DNA from: Alkaliphilus serpentinus
GTDB lineage: Bacteria; Bacillota; Clostridia; Peptostreptococcales; Natronincolaceae
Length of the DNA: 50,175 nt
NCBI RefSeq assembly: GCF_009017255.1
Contig: NZ_WBZB01000051.1
Location: 1 to 50,175, forward strand
Direction of reading: 5' to 3'
The notes beneath the pieces are model-generated. The model was not told where the DNA came from and did not search any database. It saw only the letters and a list, made by a program, of their open reading frames with translations. This document shows positions 25,551-33,852 of the stretch, one piece after another. The stretch's first letter is position 1. Every line of letters starts with the position of its first letter. A program made the translations under genes and the position numbers.

Positions 25551-26270
25551 TTAGCCCTCCTCCTTCATTCTTCTTGCAAAGGTTATAGCGGTTACAGACG
25601 CAGCTCCTGCTTCTACAAGTGCTTTATTACATGACTCAAGGGTAGCACCCGTAGTAACAATATCATCAATCAGAAGTATGTGTTGATTATAAAATTCCTT
25701 TGGATTTCTTATAATAAAGGCATCTTCAACATTCTTTCTGCGCTCTTCCTTGGTTAAAAGATGCATTGCTTTAGTATTTTTATGTCGGCTTAATCCTTTC
25801 TCGATATTAGGCACTTTACTAAGCTTACTTATATACTCTGCCAAGAGAAATGCTTGGTTAAATCCTCTACTGATTTTTTTGCTTGCATGTAGTGGCACGG
25901 CAACAATGGTAGTAAAATATAATTCTTCTTTATAAAGGTAGTCCATCATGATTTCAGCCATAATTCTTGCTAAATAGGTTTCGTTATTATATTTTAGTCT
26001 AGCCACCAGCTTTTTAGTAATTTCATCATATGCTGTAGGAGAATAAACCCTAATAAAGGAATTGTCATGGATTGATGGGATCTGTATCCATCTACCCTTA
26101 TGAAAAAAATGTATTTTGTCGTAGCAGCTTGGACAAAGACTGTATTTTTCATTACCACCTAAAGGACCTTTGCAGGCAATACAGCTGATGCCCACGGGAT
26201 ATAATAACTCCCAAAAAGCATTTATATAGGGTTTAATGTAGTTAGAGTAGAAGATATCTAGGTTCTTCAT
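25551..26270 (-). CDS. comFC: ComF-family phosphoribosyltransferase-like protein
   Basis: 239 aa with an N-terminal zinc cluster (SCIACKGPLGG, LCPSCYDKI) and a phosphoribosyltransferase domain ending in the PRPP loop ILLIDDIVTTGATLESC. Further family segments are VPLHASKKISRGFNQAFLLA and KAMHLLTKEERRKNVEDAF. ComFC supports DNA uptake in competent B. subtilis. In this genome no comFA or comFB is visible next to it, and many Clostridia keep comF simply as part of this flagellar block. Confidence 0.9.
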   Translation of the reverse strand: MKNLDIFYSNYIKPYINAFWELLYPVGISCIACKGPLGGNEKYSLCPSCYDKIHFFHKGRWIQIPSIHDNSFIRVYSPTAYDEITKKLVARLKYNNETYLARIMAEIMMDYLYKEELYFTTIVAVPLHASKKISRGFNQAFLLAEYISKLSKVPNIEKGLSRHKNTKAMHLLTKEERRKNVEDAFIIRNPKEFYNQHILLIDDIVTTGATLESCNKALVEAGAASVTAITFARRMKEEG

Positions 26271-26287
26271 TGTAAACTCCTGGATAA

Positions 26288-26318
26288 ATTAAAAGTTAAA
26301 AATTAAAAATTAAAAGTT
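26288..26318. repeat. Heptamer array, left arm of a pair between comF and recD2
   Basis: Units ATTAAAA, GTTAAAA, ATTAAAA, ATTAAAA, GTTTAAG. Pairs in inverted orientation with 26427-26452, enclosing about 110 AT-rich bases in which I see no convincing gene. Confidence 0.75.
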
Positions 26319-26426
26319 TAAGTATTTAATAATGGTTAAAAGTTGTATCAGAATTTATAAAAGATGTTGAAACAGAATTAAATAATAAAAATATTAAATA
26401 ACAATCGTTCTTCATTATTCTCTTGC

Positions 26427-26452
26427 ACTTTTCACTTTTCAATTTTCACTAG
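26427..26452. repeat. Heptamer array, right arm of a pair between comF and recD2
   Basis: Units ACTTTTC, ACTTTTC, AATTTTC then ACTAG, inverted relative to 26288-26318, ending about 50 bases downstream of the recD2 stop codon. The same ACTAG ending closes the array at 22607-22636. Confidence 0.75.
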
Positions 26453-26500
26453 TATTTAAACATAGTTTTCTACATTTTTTTATTTTTTCCTGCAAATTAT

Positions 26501-28735
26501 TTACTGTTTTATGCTGTGGAAGTCAAAGTATCTCTTTAGCCTAAATCCTAAGCCTGAGTAACGTTCGATTGTTCTTACATTCTTAATCATTTGGTGAAGA
26601 TAGGACTCTGTGCCTACAAGAACAACCAAGCTTTTAGCTCTGGTGACAGCAGTATACAGAAGATTTCGTGTTAAGAGCATTGGAGGGCCCCAAGTGATGG
26701 GCATTACCACTACTGGAAATTCACTACCCTGACTTTTATGAACAGTTATACAATAGGCCAGTTCAAGCTCCTCCAATTGAGAAAAATCATAAATCACTAA
26801 TCTACTATCATCAAATAGAATCACCATTTCATTATCTTCACTGTTGATCTCAGTAATATAGCCAATATCTCCATTAAATACTCCCTCACCCTTTTCTTCA
26901 ACGGAATTGGGACTTATATTTGTCCATTTCAGTGAATAGTTGTTTTTTATTTGCATCACCTTATCCCCTACTCTAAAGAGCTTCCCTCTAAATTCCTTTT
27001 CCTTCTTATCTTTTTCAGCAGGATTTAAGCCGTTCTGTAGGGCTTTGTTTAGATTTAAGGTGCCTGCTTCCCCCTTTTTCATGGGAGAAATCACTTGAAT
27101 ATCCCTTGAGCTTTCCAGGTTGTAATGATTAGGGAGTCTATCCTTTACCAAAGACAACAATTTATAAACCATATCCTCCCCCGGTCGTTTAGAAAGAAAG
27201 TAAAAATCCTTTTCTTTAACATTACACAGTGGCTCTTTGCCCTCATTAATCCTATGGGCATTGACAATAATCATACTTTCTTGGGCTTGTCGAAATATCT
27301 CTGTTAATCTGACAACTTTAATGATGCCACTATCGATTATGTCCTTTAATACATTCCCAGCCCCCACTGAGGGGAGCTGATCTACATCACCCACAAATAT
27401 GAGGCTGGTTCTAGCATCTATGGCTTTAAGAAGGTTGTTCATTAATAATATATCCACCATAGATCCTTCATCAATGATGATTACATCTGCATCTAATGGA
27501 TTTTCTTCATTTCTTTGAAAAACCATGTTCTCATCGTCTTCAGAATAACCCAACTCCAACAGTCTATGGATTGTTTTTGCCTCTCTGCCTGTTGCCTCCG
27601 TCATCCTTTTGGCAGCTCTGCCGGTTGGTGCAGCAAGCAATAGCTTTTTGTCATTCCTTTCTAATATCTTAATGAGGGCTTTTATAATTGTTGTTTTTCC
27701 TGTACCCGGACCACCAGTGATGATCATGATAGCATTTTCTGTAGCTTGAATGACTGCTTCCTTCTGTCGATCCGCCAGTTGAATTTTTTCTTCCTTATGT
27801 AAATCCTCCAAAACTTTATTTATATCAGTAGCTATCGGTTCAAGGCTTCTCTGGGCTAAAGCAACCAAGGCCTTACACACATTTGACTCTGCATAGTAAT
27901 AGGCCATTGAATATACAATAAACTCATCCTCATGCTTTTCTAAATGGAGTTTTTGATCCAACATTAAATTTTGAATAGATTCCTCCACCAGTTGATGGTT
28001 GCATCCAGTTAATTCATGGGTTTTTCTTATCAACAATTTTAGAGGAGCATAGGTGTGTCCTTCACCGTGTAGTCCATTCATAGTATATCTTGCAGCGGCT
28101 TGAATTCTATATCCTGAATCTTCGGGAACTCCCATAGATTTTGCAATTTCATCTGCCTTACGAAAGCCTATCCCTATAACATCTTCTGCAAGCCTATAGG
28201 GGTTTTCATGGATAACCTTCAAGGTAGCCTCTGTGTACCTTTTATAAATCTTAACAGCATAAACTGGAGAAACCCCGTATTTGGATAGAAAAAAAACGAT
28301 CTCCCTAAGCTCCCGTTCCTCATGGAAGGCATGGGCTATTGCCTCGGCCTTGGCCTCTCCTATACCTGAAACCTCCATTAGCTTATGGGGGTTATATTGC
28401 ATAATCTCCAAGGTATCTATTCCAAAATGTTCTACAACACGCTTTGCCATCTTCTCCCCTATACCCTTTACAATTCCTGATGAGAGGTAATTAATAATAC
28501 CTTCTATTGAAGAAGGATGCACTGGCTTAAATTCTTTAACCTCCAGCTGCCTCCCATAGGTGGGATGAAGAATCCAGTTTCCTTTTACTGACAAACCCTC
28601 CCCCTCTTTGAGGGTAGGTAAACAGCCAACTATCGTTACATCCTCTTCGGGAGTAGATAATAGCCCTACTAGATATCCATTTGTATCATTCTTATATATG
28701 ATTTCAATTAGCTTTCCTTCTAGTTCTACCATCAT
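26501..28735 (-). CDS. recD2: RecD2-type ATP-dependent DNA helicase
   Basis: 744 aa, SF1B helicase of the RecD2 (YrrC) type that works without RecBC. The N-terminal part carries helix-hairpin-helix repeats (SSGIVKGIGEKMAKRVVEHF, VSGIGEAKAEAIAHAF). The helicase core has Walker A IITGGPGTGKTTII, Walker B VIIIDEGSMVDILL, FVGDVDQLPSVGAGNVL, and motifs TVHKSQGSEFPVV and LLYTAVTRAKSLVVLVG. It unwinds DNA 5' to 3' and takes part in DNA repair and replication-fork maintenance. AGGAGG lies five bases before the ATG. It appears to be a single-gene unit. Confidence 0.95.
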   Translation of the reverse strand: MMVELEGKLIEIIYKNDTNGYLVGLLSTPEEDVTIVGCLPTLKEGEGLSVKGNWILHPTYGRQLEVKEFKPVHPSSIEGIINYLSSGIVKGIGEKMAKRVVEHFGIDTLEIMQYNPHKLMEVSGIGEAKAEAIAHAFHEERELREIVFFLSKYGVSPVYAVKIYKRYTEATLKVIHENPYRLAEDVIGIGFRKADEIAKSMGVPEDSGYRIQAAARYTMNGLHGEGHTYAPLKLLIRKTHELTGCNHQLVEESIQNLMLDQKLHLEKHEDEFIVYSMAYYYAESNVCKALVALAQRSLEPIATDINKVLEDLHKEEKIQLADRQKEAVIQATENAIMIITGGPGTGKTTIIKALIKILERNDKKLLLAAPTGRAAKRMTEATGREAKTIHRLLELGYSEDDENMVFQRNEENPLDADVIIIDEGSMVDILLMNNLLKAIDARTSLIFVGDVDQLPSVGAGNVLKDIIDSGIIKVVRLTEIFRQAQESMIIVNAHRINEGKEPLCNVKEKDFYFLSKRPGEDMVYKLLSLVKDRLPNHYNLESSRDIQVISPMKKGEAGTLNLNKALQNGLNPAEKDKKEKEFRGKLFRVGDKVMQIKNNYSLKWTNISPNSVEEKGEGVFNGDIGYITEINSEDNEMVILFDDSRLVIYDFSQLEELELAYCITVHKSQGSEFPVVVMPITWGPPMLLTRNLLYTAVTRAKSLVVLVGTESYLHQMIKNVRTIERYSGLGFRLKRYFDFHSIKQ

Positions 28736-28790
28736 CTTTTCCTCCTAGGCTTGTCTTCATAGTTAATATTATAGCACAAAACATCCAAGT

Positions 28791-28824
28791 AATAGGGAAT
28801 AAGGAATAGGTAATAGGTTATTAC
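28791..28824. repeat. Heptamer array, AATAGGT class
   Basis: Four or five in-register units: AATAGGG, AATAAGG, AATAGGT, AATAGGT, then TATTACT, in the gap upstream of recD2. Confidence 0.75.
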
Positions 28825-28868
28825 TAAAAAAATATATGCGAAAGATTAAATACAAAATATAATTAATT

Positions 28869-28923
28869 AATTTACCACAGTAAATTTCTACATTAATTCA
28901 ACATTCAACATTTAACATTCAAC
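28869..28923. repeat. Stem-loop plus ATTCAAC heptamer array (metK-recD2 gap)
   Basis: AATTTAC and GTAAATT form a 7-bp stem with a CACA loop (28869-28886). After nine bases, four units ATTCAAC, ATTCAAC, ATTTAAC, ATTCAAC follow (28896-28923) and run into the metK terminator. Confidence 0.8.
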
Positions 28924-28926
28924 ATT

Positions 28927-28959
28927 AAAAAGGGGAATAAGCTTTTGTACATATCCCCT
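28927..28959 (-). terminator. Probable metK terminator
   Basis: On the minus strand GGGGATA pairs with TATTCCCC around an 11-to-12-base loop and is followed by TTTTT. It lies about 50 bases after the metK stop codon. A short ACTTTTC heptamer array (28972-28992) lies between. Confidence 0.7.
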
Positions 28960-29005
28960 AATTGTTTTACAACTATTCACTTTTCACTATTAGTATTAAC
29001 TGATC

Positions 29006-30193
29006 CTACAGCCCTGCTTCCTTCTTAAGAATCTCAGCCTTATCCGTCTTTTCCCATGGAAGATTTACATCGGTTCTTCCAAAGTGACCATAGGCAGCAA
29101 TTTGTCTGTATATAGGCCTTCTAAGATCTAAGTCCCTAATGATGGCTGCTGGTCTTAAGTCAAAGTGCTTTCTAACTAACTCCCCTAGTTTTTCTTCATC
29201 CACTTTACCTGTTCCAAAGGTTTCTACAAGAATTGAAACCGGCTGTGCCACGCCTATTGCATAGGCTAACTCAATTTCACACTTGTCAGCTAAACCTGCA
29301 GCAACAATGTTCTTAGCAACATACCTTGCAGCATAAGCAGCTGAACGGTCTACCTTTGTTGGATCTTTACCAGAGAAGGCTCCTCCGCCATGACGGGCAT
29401 ATCCACCATATGTATCAACAATAATCTTTCTTCCTGTTAATCCAGCATCTCCTTGTGGTCCCCCAATTACAAATCGACCAGTTGGATTAATAAAATACTT
29501 GGTTTTGTTATCTAACAAATTGGAAGGTACCACCTTATTAACAACATGCTCAATCATATCTCTTTCTATTTCTTTTTGCTCAACCTCTGGTCCATGTTGG
29601 GTAGAGATAACGATGGTGTCAATTCTTACAGGCTTGTCACCCTCATATTCAACAGTAACTTGAGTTTTTCCATCGGGTCTTAAATAGGATAAGGTTCCAT
29701 TTTTCCTTACCTCAGACAATCTTTTAGCTAATTTATGAGCCAAGGATATAGGTAAAGGCATAAGTTCTGGTGTCTCATTGCAGGCAAAGCCAAACATAAT
29801 CCCTTGATCTCCAGCCCCTATAGCTTCGATCTCATCTACCATTTCACCCTTTTTACTCTCTAAGGCTTCGTTAACTCCCATAGCTATATCTGGTGATTGC
29901 TCATCGATTGCTGTTAATACTGCACAAGTATCACAATCGAAGCCGTATTTAGCCCTTGTATAGCCTATCTCTTCAATAGTTCTTCTAACCACCTTAGGGA
30001 TGTCCACATAGCATTCAGTAGTAATTTCTCCTGCTACTAGAACTAATCCGGTTGTAACACTGGTTTCACAAGCAACCCTTGCCTTAGGATCCAATTCAAA
30101 AATAGCATCTAGCACTGCATCTGATATTTGATCGCAAATTTTATCTGGATGTCCTTCTGTAACTGATTCTGAAGTAAAAAGTCTTCTAGCCAT
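29006..30193 (-). CDS. metK: S-adenosylmethionine synthetase
   Basis: 395 aa, normal MetK length. It makes SAM from methionine and ATP in the cytosol. Signatures are [40 protein letters not shown] and [20 protein letters not shown], which hold the catalytic lysines and the phosphate-binding loop. AAGGAGGTTGAAAA precedes the ATG. Expression is controlled by the SAM-I riboswitch in its leader (30326-30475). SAM supply matters locally because the glycosylation operon encodes several methyltransferases. Confidence 0.97.
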   Translation of the reverse strand: MARRLFTSESVTEGHPDKICDQISDAVLDAIFELDPKARVACETSVTTGLVLVAGEITTECYVDIPKVVRRTIEEIGYTRAKYGFDCDTCAVLTAIDEQSPDIAMGVNEALESKKGEMVDEIEAIGAGDQGIMFGFACNETPELMPLPISLAHKLAKRLSEVRKNGTLSYLRPDGKTQVTVEYEGDKPVRIDTIVISTQHGPEVEQKEIERDMIEHVVNKVVPSNLLDNKTKYFINPTGRFVIGGPQGDAGLTGRKIIVDTYGGYARHGGGAFSGKDPTKVDRSAAYAARYVAKNIVAAGLADKCEIELAYAIGVAQPVSILVETFGTGKVDEEKLGELVRKHFDLRPAAIIRDLDLRRPIYRQIAAYGHFGRTDVNLPWEKTDKAEILKKEAGL

Positions 30194-30325
30194 TTTTCAA
30201 CCTCCTTATTATCCTTTGTATTTATTAAAATCTCTACATAAAAAATAGAGTTTTTTACGTTTTGGTAGTAATATACCCATTTAAAAGGATTAAATTCAAG
30301 CATTCTATTCCTTTATGGGAAAATT

Positions 30326-30475
30326 AAAAAAGCCCCTTCCACAGGAAGAGGTTAAATGCTTACTTAAAAGCTCACCTCATCTGCCAGAATCATTAATTCT
30401 GTAGGAATTAGCACCATACTGAATATGGTTGCCGGGTATCATAGGGCCCATTCCCTCCACCGCTCTTGATAAGGT
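30326..30475 (-). promoter_or_regulatory. SAM-I (S-box) riboswitch with terminator
   Basis: On the minus strand the aptamer runs 30475-30374 and shows the S-box core in order: CTTATCAAGAG, GGTGGAGGGA, GGGCCC, ACCCGGCAACC, GGTGCTAATTCC. P1 pairs ACCTTATC (30475-30468) with GATGAGGT (30381-30374), one wobble. A terminator (CCTCTTCC/GGAAGGGG, 30333-30351) with a T run follows. GATGAGGT could also pair with the terminator's left arm, the usual antiterminator exchange. High SAM should stop metK transcription. Confidence 0.95.
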
Positions 30476-30542
30476 CATCAAGATTTTTATGAAATTAACA
30501 CTTAGAATATGATAACATCGAGTTTTTAGGATGTCAACATAA

Positions 30543-30580
30543 AATTCAATTAATAATTAATAATTTATAATTAATAATTT
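30543..30580. repeat. Heptamer array, TTAATAA class
   Basis: In-register 7-base units TTAATAA, TTAATAA, TTTATAA, TTAATAA (30550-30577) with degenerate flanking units, upstream of the metK riboswitch. Together with the next element it fills most of this 500-base gap. Confidence 0.7.
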
Positions 30581-30642
30581 TGTAACCAGTTTATTAAGGT
30601 CTTATTCACTTCTATATTTGTTATTAAAGGATTATAATTATA

Positions 30643-30688
30643 GCTTCGAACCATCGAAGCATCAACAATTCAACATTCAACATTCAAC
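30643..30688. repeat. Stem-loop plus ATTCAAC heptamer array touching a stop codon
   Basis: GCTTCGA and TCGAAGC form a 7-bp stem with loop ACCA (30643-30660). The seven bases ATCAACA follow, then three perfect ATTCAAC units (30668-30688). The stop codon of the next leftward gene begins five bases further on. Confidence 0.82.
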
Positions 30689-30692
30689 ATTG

Positions 30693-31160
30693 CTACATTG
30701 CCATTACCACATAGCTCAATACAAACATTATAACCCCCGCTATGGTGGTGCCTAGCGCAATAGCCGGAAGGGCTACCTTAAAGGGAATATTAAATAAAGT
30801 TGCTGCTAAGCAGCCCGTCCATATCCCTGTAGTTGGTAAGGGTATTGCAACAAACAATATTAATCCGATAACACGATATTTTTTGATGTTACCACTCTTT
30901 TTAATTGTGCGCTTAATAGTAGAGTCAACGAATTTTTTCAAAAGACTTCTTTGGCGCAAATAAATAAAAACAGGCTTTAAAAAGACCAGTAGAAATGGTG
31001 CTGGCAACAGGCTCCCTATTATTCCCAATGCAGTGGCATGTAAAGGGTGCATCCCTAAGGAAACACCGATGGGTATTGCACCTCTTAGCTCCATTAATGG
31101 CATGGCAGCAATAAAAATTACCATAAACTCTTTAGTTAGTATATCTAATAGCCTATCCAT
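30693..31160 (-). CDS. Small multidrug export family membrane protein
   Basis: 155 aa, hydrophobic throughout with about four membrane spans. It matches the COG2426/Sm_multidrug_ex family (PLMELRGAIPIGVSLGMHPL near the N-terminus, FVAIPLPTTGIWTGCLAATL in the second half). The family name implies drug export, but experimental support is thin; it shares the ELRGAIP-type motif with DedA-like proteins, so a different membrane role is possible. Its stop codon abuts a heptamer array. Confidence 0.85.
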   Translation of the reverse strand: MDRLLDILTKEFMVIFIAAMPLMELRGAIPIGVSLGMHPLHATALGIIGSLLPAPFLLVFLKPVFIYLRQRSLLKKFVDSTIKRTIKKSGNIKKYRVIGLILFVAIPLPTTGIWTGCLAATLFNIPFKVALPAIALGTTIAGVIMFVLSYVVMAM

Positions 31161-31210
31161 AATAATATTCCCTTCTTGAATTCCAAATTAACCACTAGCT
31201 AGATTCATTT

Positions 31211-31265
31211 AAATTTGCTCTGCAAATTTTCACATAAATTCAACATTCAACATTTATCATTTAAA
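31211..31265. repeat. Stem-loop plus ATTCAAC heptamer array (upstream of spo0E)
   Basis: AAATTTGC and GCAAATTT form an 8-bp stem with loop TCT (31211-31229). Eight bases later come ATTCAAC, ATTCAAC, ATTTATC, ATTTAAA (31238-31265). In the rest of this 320-base divergent gap I see AT-rich DNA that must hold both promoters, but no convincing elements. Confidence 0.8.
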
Positions 31266-31480
31266 ACTATTAATCTTTCACTATTATCTGTAAATAACCT
31301 AGTATCATTATATATTCTTATATGGGTAAATAGTATCATAAATTAAAATTCGACCCCAAAAACTAGGATTTTTGCAGTTTTTGTTTAATCTATATCTATA
31401 CTAGGTATAAATATAAATAGCATCAGCAAATGAAGGTTTTGATGGAGGGGTTAAGTGGTTTACTGATAGGGGGTATATCA

Positions 31481-31654
31481 ATGAATCGCCTTATGGAGCT
31501 AAAGCAGGAAATTGAAGTGCAGAAGGGTAACCTCATAAAGCTACTGGAAAGTGATGCAGAAATTGAAGAAATATATGAGTTAAACTACAGGCTTGATGAT
31601 CTAATTGTAAAATATTATAGAATACTGAGGGAAATAGAAAAACTAAAAACTTAA
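31481..31654 (+). CDS. Spo0E-like aspartyl-phosphate phosphatase
   Basis: 57 aa from the ATG at 31481 (AGGGGG upstream); an in-frame ATG at 31430 would give 74 aa but lacks a ribosome site. The family pattern is clear: two short helices with LNYRLDDLIVKYYRI, where the central acidic pair and the YY are typical of Spo0E-like proteins. These dephosphorylate Spo0A~P and so restrain entry into sporulation. It is one of only two plus-strand genes in the window and stands alone before a strong hairpin. Confidence 0.85.
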   Translation: MNRLMELKQEIEVQKGNLIKLLESDAEIEEIYELNYRLDDLIVKYYRILREIEKLKT

Positions 31655-31658
31655 AATA

Positions 31659-31703
31659 GCATAACAACAAGCCTCCGAAGATTTTGGAGGCTTGTTGTTA
31701 TGC
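31659..31703. terminator. Strong convergent hairpin
   Basis: An 18-bp perfect stem (GCATAACAACAAGCCTCC with its complement, loop 31677-31685) fills the gap between the convergent spo0E-like gene and the AEC transporter gene. The T run is better in the leftward direction (TATTTTAAGTTTTT). Confidence 0.85.
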
Positions 31704-32630
31704 TTAAAGAATAAAAGTTAATAGGGGGATCGTTAATAGCGACAGTAGAGTTGTAATAAAAACACCCTTAGATGCTACATATGGCTCTACATCAAATATG
31801 GAAGCTAAAACTGCCGTATTAACTGCCGCTGGCATTGCAGCAATTACAACCGATACTCCTAAAAGAAAATCATCTATTCTAAGAAGCTTTAAAACTGTAT
31901 AGACAGCAAAGGGTATAAAAATTAGACGAATAAAGGAAAGCCCTAAAATCTTTTCTTCTCGAAAGACCTCTTTAACAGGCAATTCTGCCAGCATTCCTCC
32001 TATTAATAGCATTGATAGGGGTGTTGTTGTGTTTCCCAGTAGATCTAAGGTTTTAAAAAGAATATATGGGATTTCAATCGATGATATGAATAAGAAAAAC
32101 CCAATCACTACAGCTATAATACCTGGATTTAGGAGGACCTTTTTATAATTAATACCCTCCACTGTTTTGTTGCTATTTCTCGATATAATTACAACCCCCA
32201 ATGTCCATAGCAATACATTAAAGGGAATATTAAATAGGGCACCATAAAAAACTCCGATTTCTCCATATAAGGTGAATAGTATTGGATAACCCATGTATCC
32301 TACATTTGAAAATATCAGTATAAACTGATAGATATCTTTTTTAGCACCCTTCACCTTTAATATATATGGTGAAATAAAAGCCACTAAAATAGAAAATCCG
32401 TGCACAAATAATGAGAGAAGAATGATATGCAAGCTACCTACTAAAACCTCTTTAGAAAAGGAAAATTGCATAGACTTGATGATTAAGGCTGGCAAAGTAA
32501 ACTGTAGAATTAAAGCACTTAGTCCCTTATTAACCTCATCATTTATAAAATTTCTTTTTCTAGCTAAATACCCAACTAAAACCAGTAAAAAAAGAATTGC
32601 AATTTCATTAAAAACAGCTATAAATGACAT
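31704..32630 (-). CDS. AEC-family (auxin efflux carrier-like) transporter
   Basis: 308 aa, hydrophobic, with about ten membrane spans. It fits the AEC/PF03547 family (NEIAILFLLVLVGYLARKRN, LQFTLPALIIKSMQFSFS, LIFSNVGYMGYPILFTLYGE, MPAAVNTAVLASIF). Bacterial members carry dicarboxylates or other small anions; the substrate is not evident. GGAGG upstream fixes the ATG at 32630; an in-frame TTG at 32690 lacks a ribosome site. Confidence 0.9.
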   Translation of the reverse strand: MSFIAVFNEIAILFLLVLVGYLARKRNFINDEVNKGLSALILQFTLPALIIKSMQFSFSKEVLVGSLHIILLSLFVHGFSILVAFISPYILKVKGAKKDIYQFILIFSNVGYMGYPILFTLYGEIGVFYGALFNIPFNVLLWTLGVVIISRNSNKTVEGINYKKVLLNPGIIAVVIGFFLFISSIEIPYILFKTLDLLGNTTTPLSMLLIGGMLAELPVKEVFREEKILGLSFIRLIFIPFAVYTVLKLLRIDDFLLGVSVVIAAMPAAVNTAVLASIFDVEPYVASKGVFITTLLSLLTIPLLTFIL

Positions 32631-32703
32631 GTTAGGCCTCCAATCCTTTAAGCTTATTTTAATATTACCAAATATATTAGGTTGTAACAATGTTTATAAT
32701 GTC

Positions 32704-32738
32704 AAAAAAAACTACAGACCCAAGTCTTGGGCCTATAG
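32704..32738 (-). terminator. Terminator of a small-peptide gene
   Basis: A 12-bp stem with two G-U pairs (32712-32738, core CCCAA-GAC-TTGGG) followed on the minus strand by eight T residues. It lies 29 bases after the stop codon of the 30-codon reading frame at 32767-32859 and upstream of the AEC transporter. Confidence 0.8.
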
Positions 32739-32766
32739 AAGGAGGAGGGGGAAAATAGTATATTTA

Positions 32767-32859
32767 TCAATATGAAGGATCTTTCCGTTTCTCATCTACG
32801 GTGTTTGAATCTAATAAAAAATATAAAACTAATAGTGAAACAATAATTATTATTTTCAT
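32767..32859 (-). CDS. Predicted 30-aa membrane peptide
   Basis: A 30-codon frame, MKIIIIVSLLVLYFLLD followed by a charged tail (DEKRKDPSY). The first 16 residues form a single hydrophobic helix. A GGCGGTGAT ribosome-site-like sequence lies three bases before the ATG and a strong terminator follows the stop, so it has the makings of a complete one-gene transcript in a gap otherwise without genes. No family recognised; the size and shape resemble the small membrane peptides found in spore formers, but that link is a guess. The rest of the 32860-33140 stretch shows no convincing gene. Confidence 0.55.
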   Translation of the reverse strand: MKIIIIVSLLVLYFLLDSNTVDEKRKDPSY

Positions 32860-33140
32860 TTTATCACCGCCAAAATTTTTCCAATACATCCACTAAATAC
32901 AGTTTACCATAGATTTTATAAAATATCTGCTTTGTAATATACTTTTAATATAAGTGAAAAATATGTAATAATAGCCTGTCCTAACTACTAATTCCCATCC
33001 CCCACCATAACTGAAAAACCAAATTCATTCTTAATTTCAGCCATTCATTTTTTCAATTTTCTTTGTATTTCGACCTTTTTCTTTATTATCTCATTTATTC
33101 CATCAATTGCATAGGGGTACTATAGTACTAAAAAACATTA

Positions 33141-33167
33141 AAAAAAGCCCCCTCTGGGGCTTTTTTT
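33141..33167. terminator. Bidirectional terminator after the GerMN gene
   Basis: AAAAAAGCCCC and GGGGCTTTTTT flank a short CTCT loop with A/T runs on both sides, 35 bases after the GerMN stop codon. Confidence 0.85.
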
Positions 33168-33171
33168 AAAT

Positions 33172-33199
33172 GTTGAACCTTCAATGTTGAATGTTGAAT
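33172..33199. repeat. GTTGAAT heptamer array touching a stop codon
   Basis: Units GTTGAAC, CTTCAAT, GTTGAAT, GTTGAAT, the reverse complement of the ATTCAAC class. The array ends two bases from the GerMN stop codon, and the terminator stem-loop lies at its other end, keeping the stem-loop-plus-array layout. Confidence 0.78.
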
Positions 33200-33201
33200 T
33201 A

Positions 33202-33765
33202 CTAGAATCCTATATCTTCTCTTGTGATGGGCTCTTCTATTAAAAAGTGACCCATTAAGGTTTCTCTTTTGCTTCCATCTACTAAAAATTGTACAGCCTT
33301 TATATCAGGCAAGTCTGTTAGTGTTAATACAACTTGATTCATTAAAGAGATTTCCTCTAAGGAACCCCCATATAAACCATCACTGGATATGTTTACATAA
33401 GCAGTGTTTTCTACAGTCTCAACACTTAAAATTTTAATATTTTCCAGTGAAGTATACATGCCTTCCTCTGGCTTCTTTTGGAGTTCTGCCATTACAGCCT
33501 CCTCTAAGGATTGCTCTCCAACAGTTACTTCCCTTTTTACTTCAATTACCTTCTCTACTTCTTCATTCCCGGTTTCAATATATTCTTGATTCATAAAATA
33601 AAGGGTAACTTCCTTTTCCTCATCTGCTGGGTTAGGGTCTACAACAGTACCATTACCATTATTGTTTGGATCTTGATCTTGGGGCACCTCCTCCACCTGT
33701 CTACCGCAAGCCAGCATAGTTAGGGCTAAAACTGCTATGAATAGAATAACCATAAGCTTCTTCAT
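33202..33765 (-). CDS. GerMN-domain lipoprotein
   Basis: 187 aa with an N-terminal signal ending in a lipobox-like MLAC at Cys20, then an acidic, Asn- and Pro-rich linker (about 25-50), then a GerMN domain (VTLYFMNQEYIETGNEE, EEAVMAELQKKPEEGMYTSL, VENTAYVNISSDGLYGG, IKAVQFLVDGSKRETLMGHF). In B. subtilis GerM functions in the engulfment/forespore channel and germination; related lipoproteins such as LpqB accompany sensor kinases. Here it lies 87 bases downstream of a two-component pair, so either a sporulation or a kinase-linked sensing role is possible. Confidence 0.85.
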   Translation of the reverse strand: MKKLMVILFIAVLALTMLACGRQVEEVPQDQDPNNNGNGTVVDPNPADEEKEVTLYFMNQEYIETGNEEVEKVIEVKREVTVGEQSLEEAVMAELQKKPEEGMYTSLENIKILSVETVENTAYVNISSDGLYGGSLEEISLMNQVVLTLTDLPDIKAVQFLVDGSKRETLMGHFLIEEPITREDIGF

Positions 33766-33852
33766 AATATCCTTCCTCTCGTTCTAAATTGTATTTTACA
33801 TTTATTATTATAAACCCGTCATCTAAAGACCCTATTAAGAATTGTAAAGAAA

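Noticed and set aside
26340-26400. A short plus-strand frame ending in KDVETELNNKNIK between the inverted heptamer arrays
   Set aside because: About 22 codons after an in-frame stop, with no start codon or ribosome site and no family match.
30109-30303. A 64-codon minus-strand frame across the metK leader and start
   Set aside because: It overlaps the start of metK in another frame and lies just after the riboswitch terminator; no ribosome site and no protein-like pattern.
31355-31365. Possible Spo0A box (TTCGACC) upstream of the spo0E-like gene
   Set aside because: One mismatch in a 7-base motif in AT-rich DNA with no clear -35/-10 pair around it; too likely by chance.
32996-33125. Short minus-strand stretches coding IDGINEIIKKKVEIQRKLKK and MAEIKNEFGFSV in the same frame, split by a stop codon
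   Set aside because: They could be the worn end of a lost gene, but there is no start, no recognisable family and an internal stop; too little to call a pseudogene.
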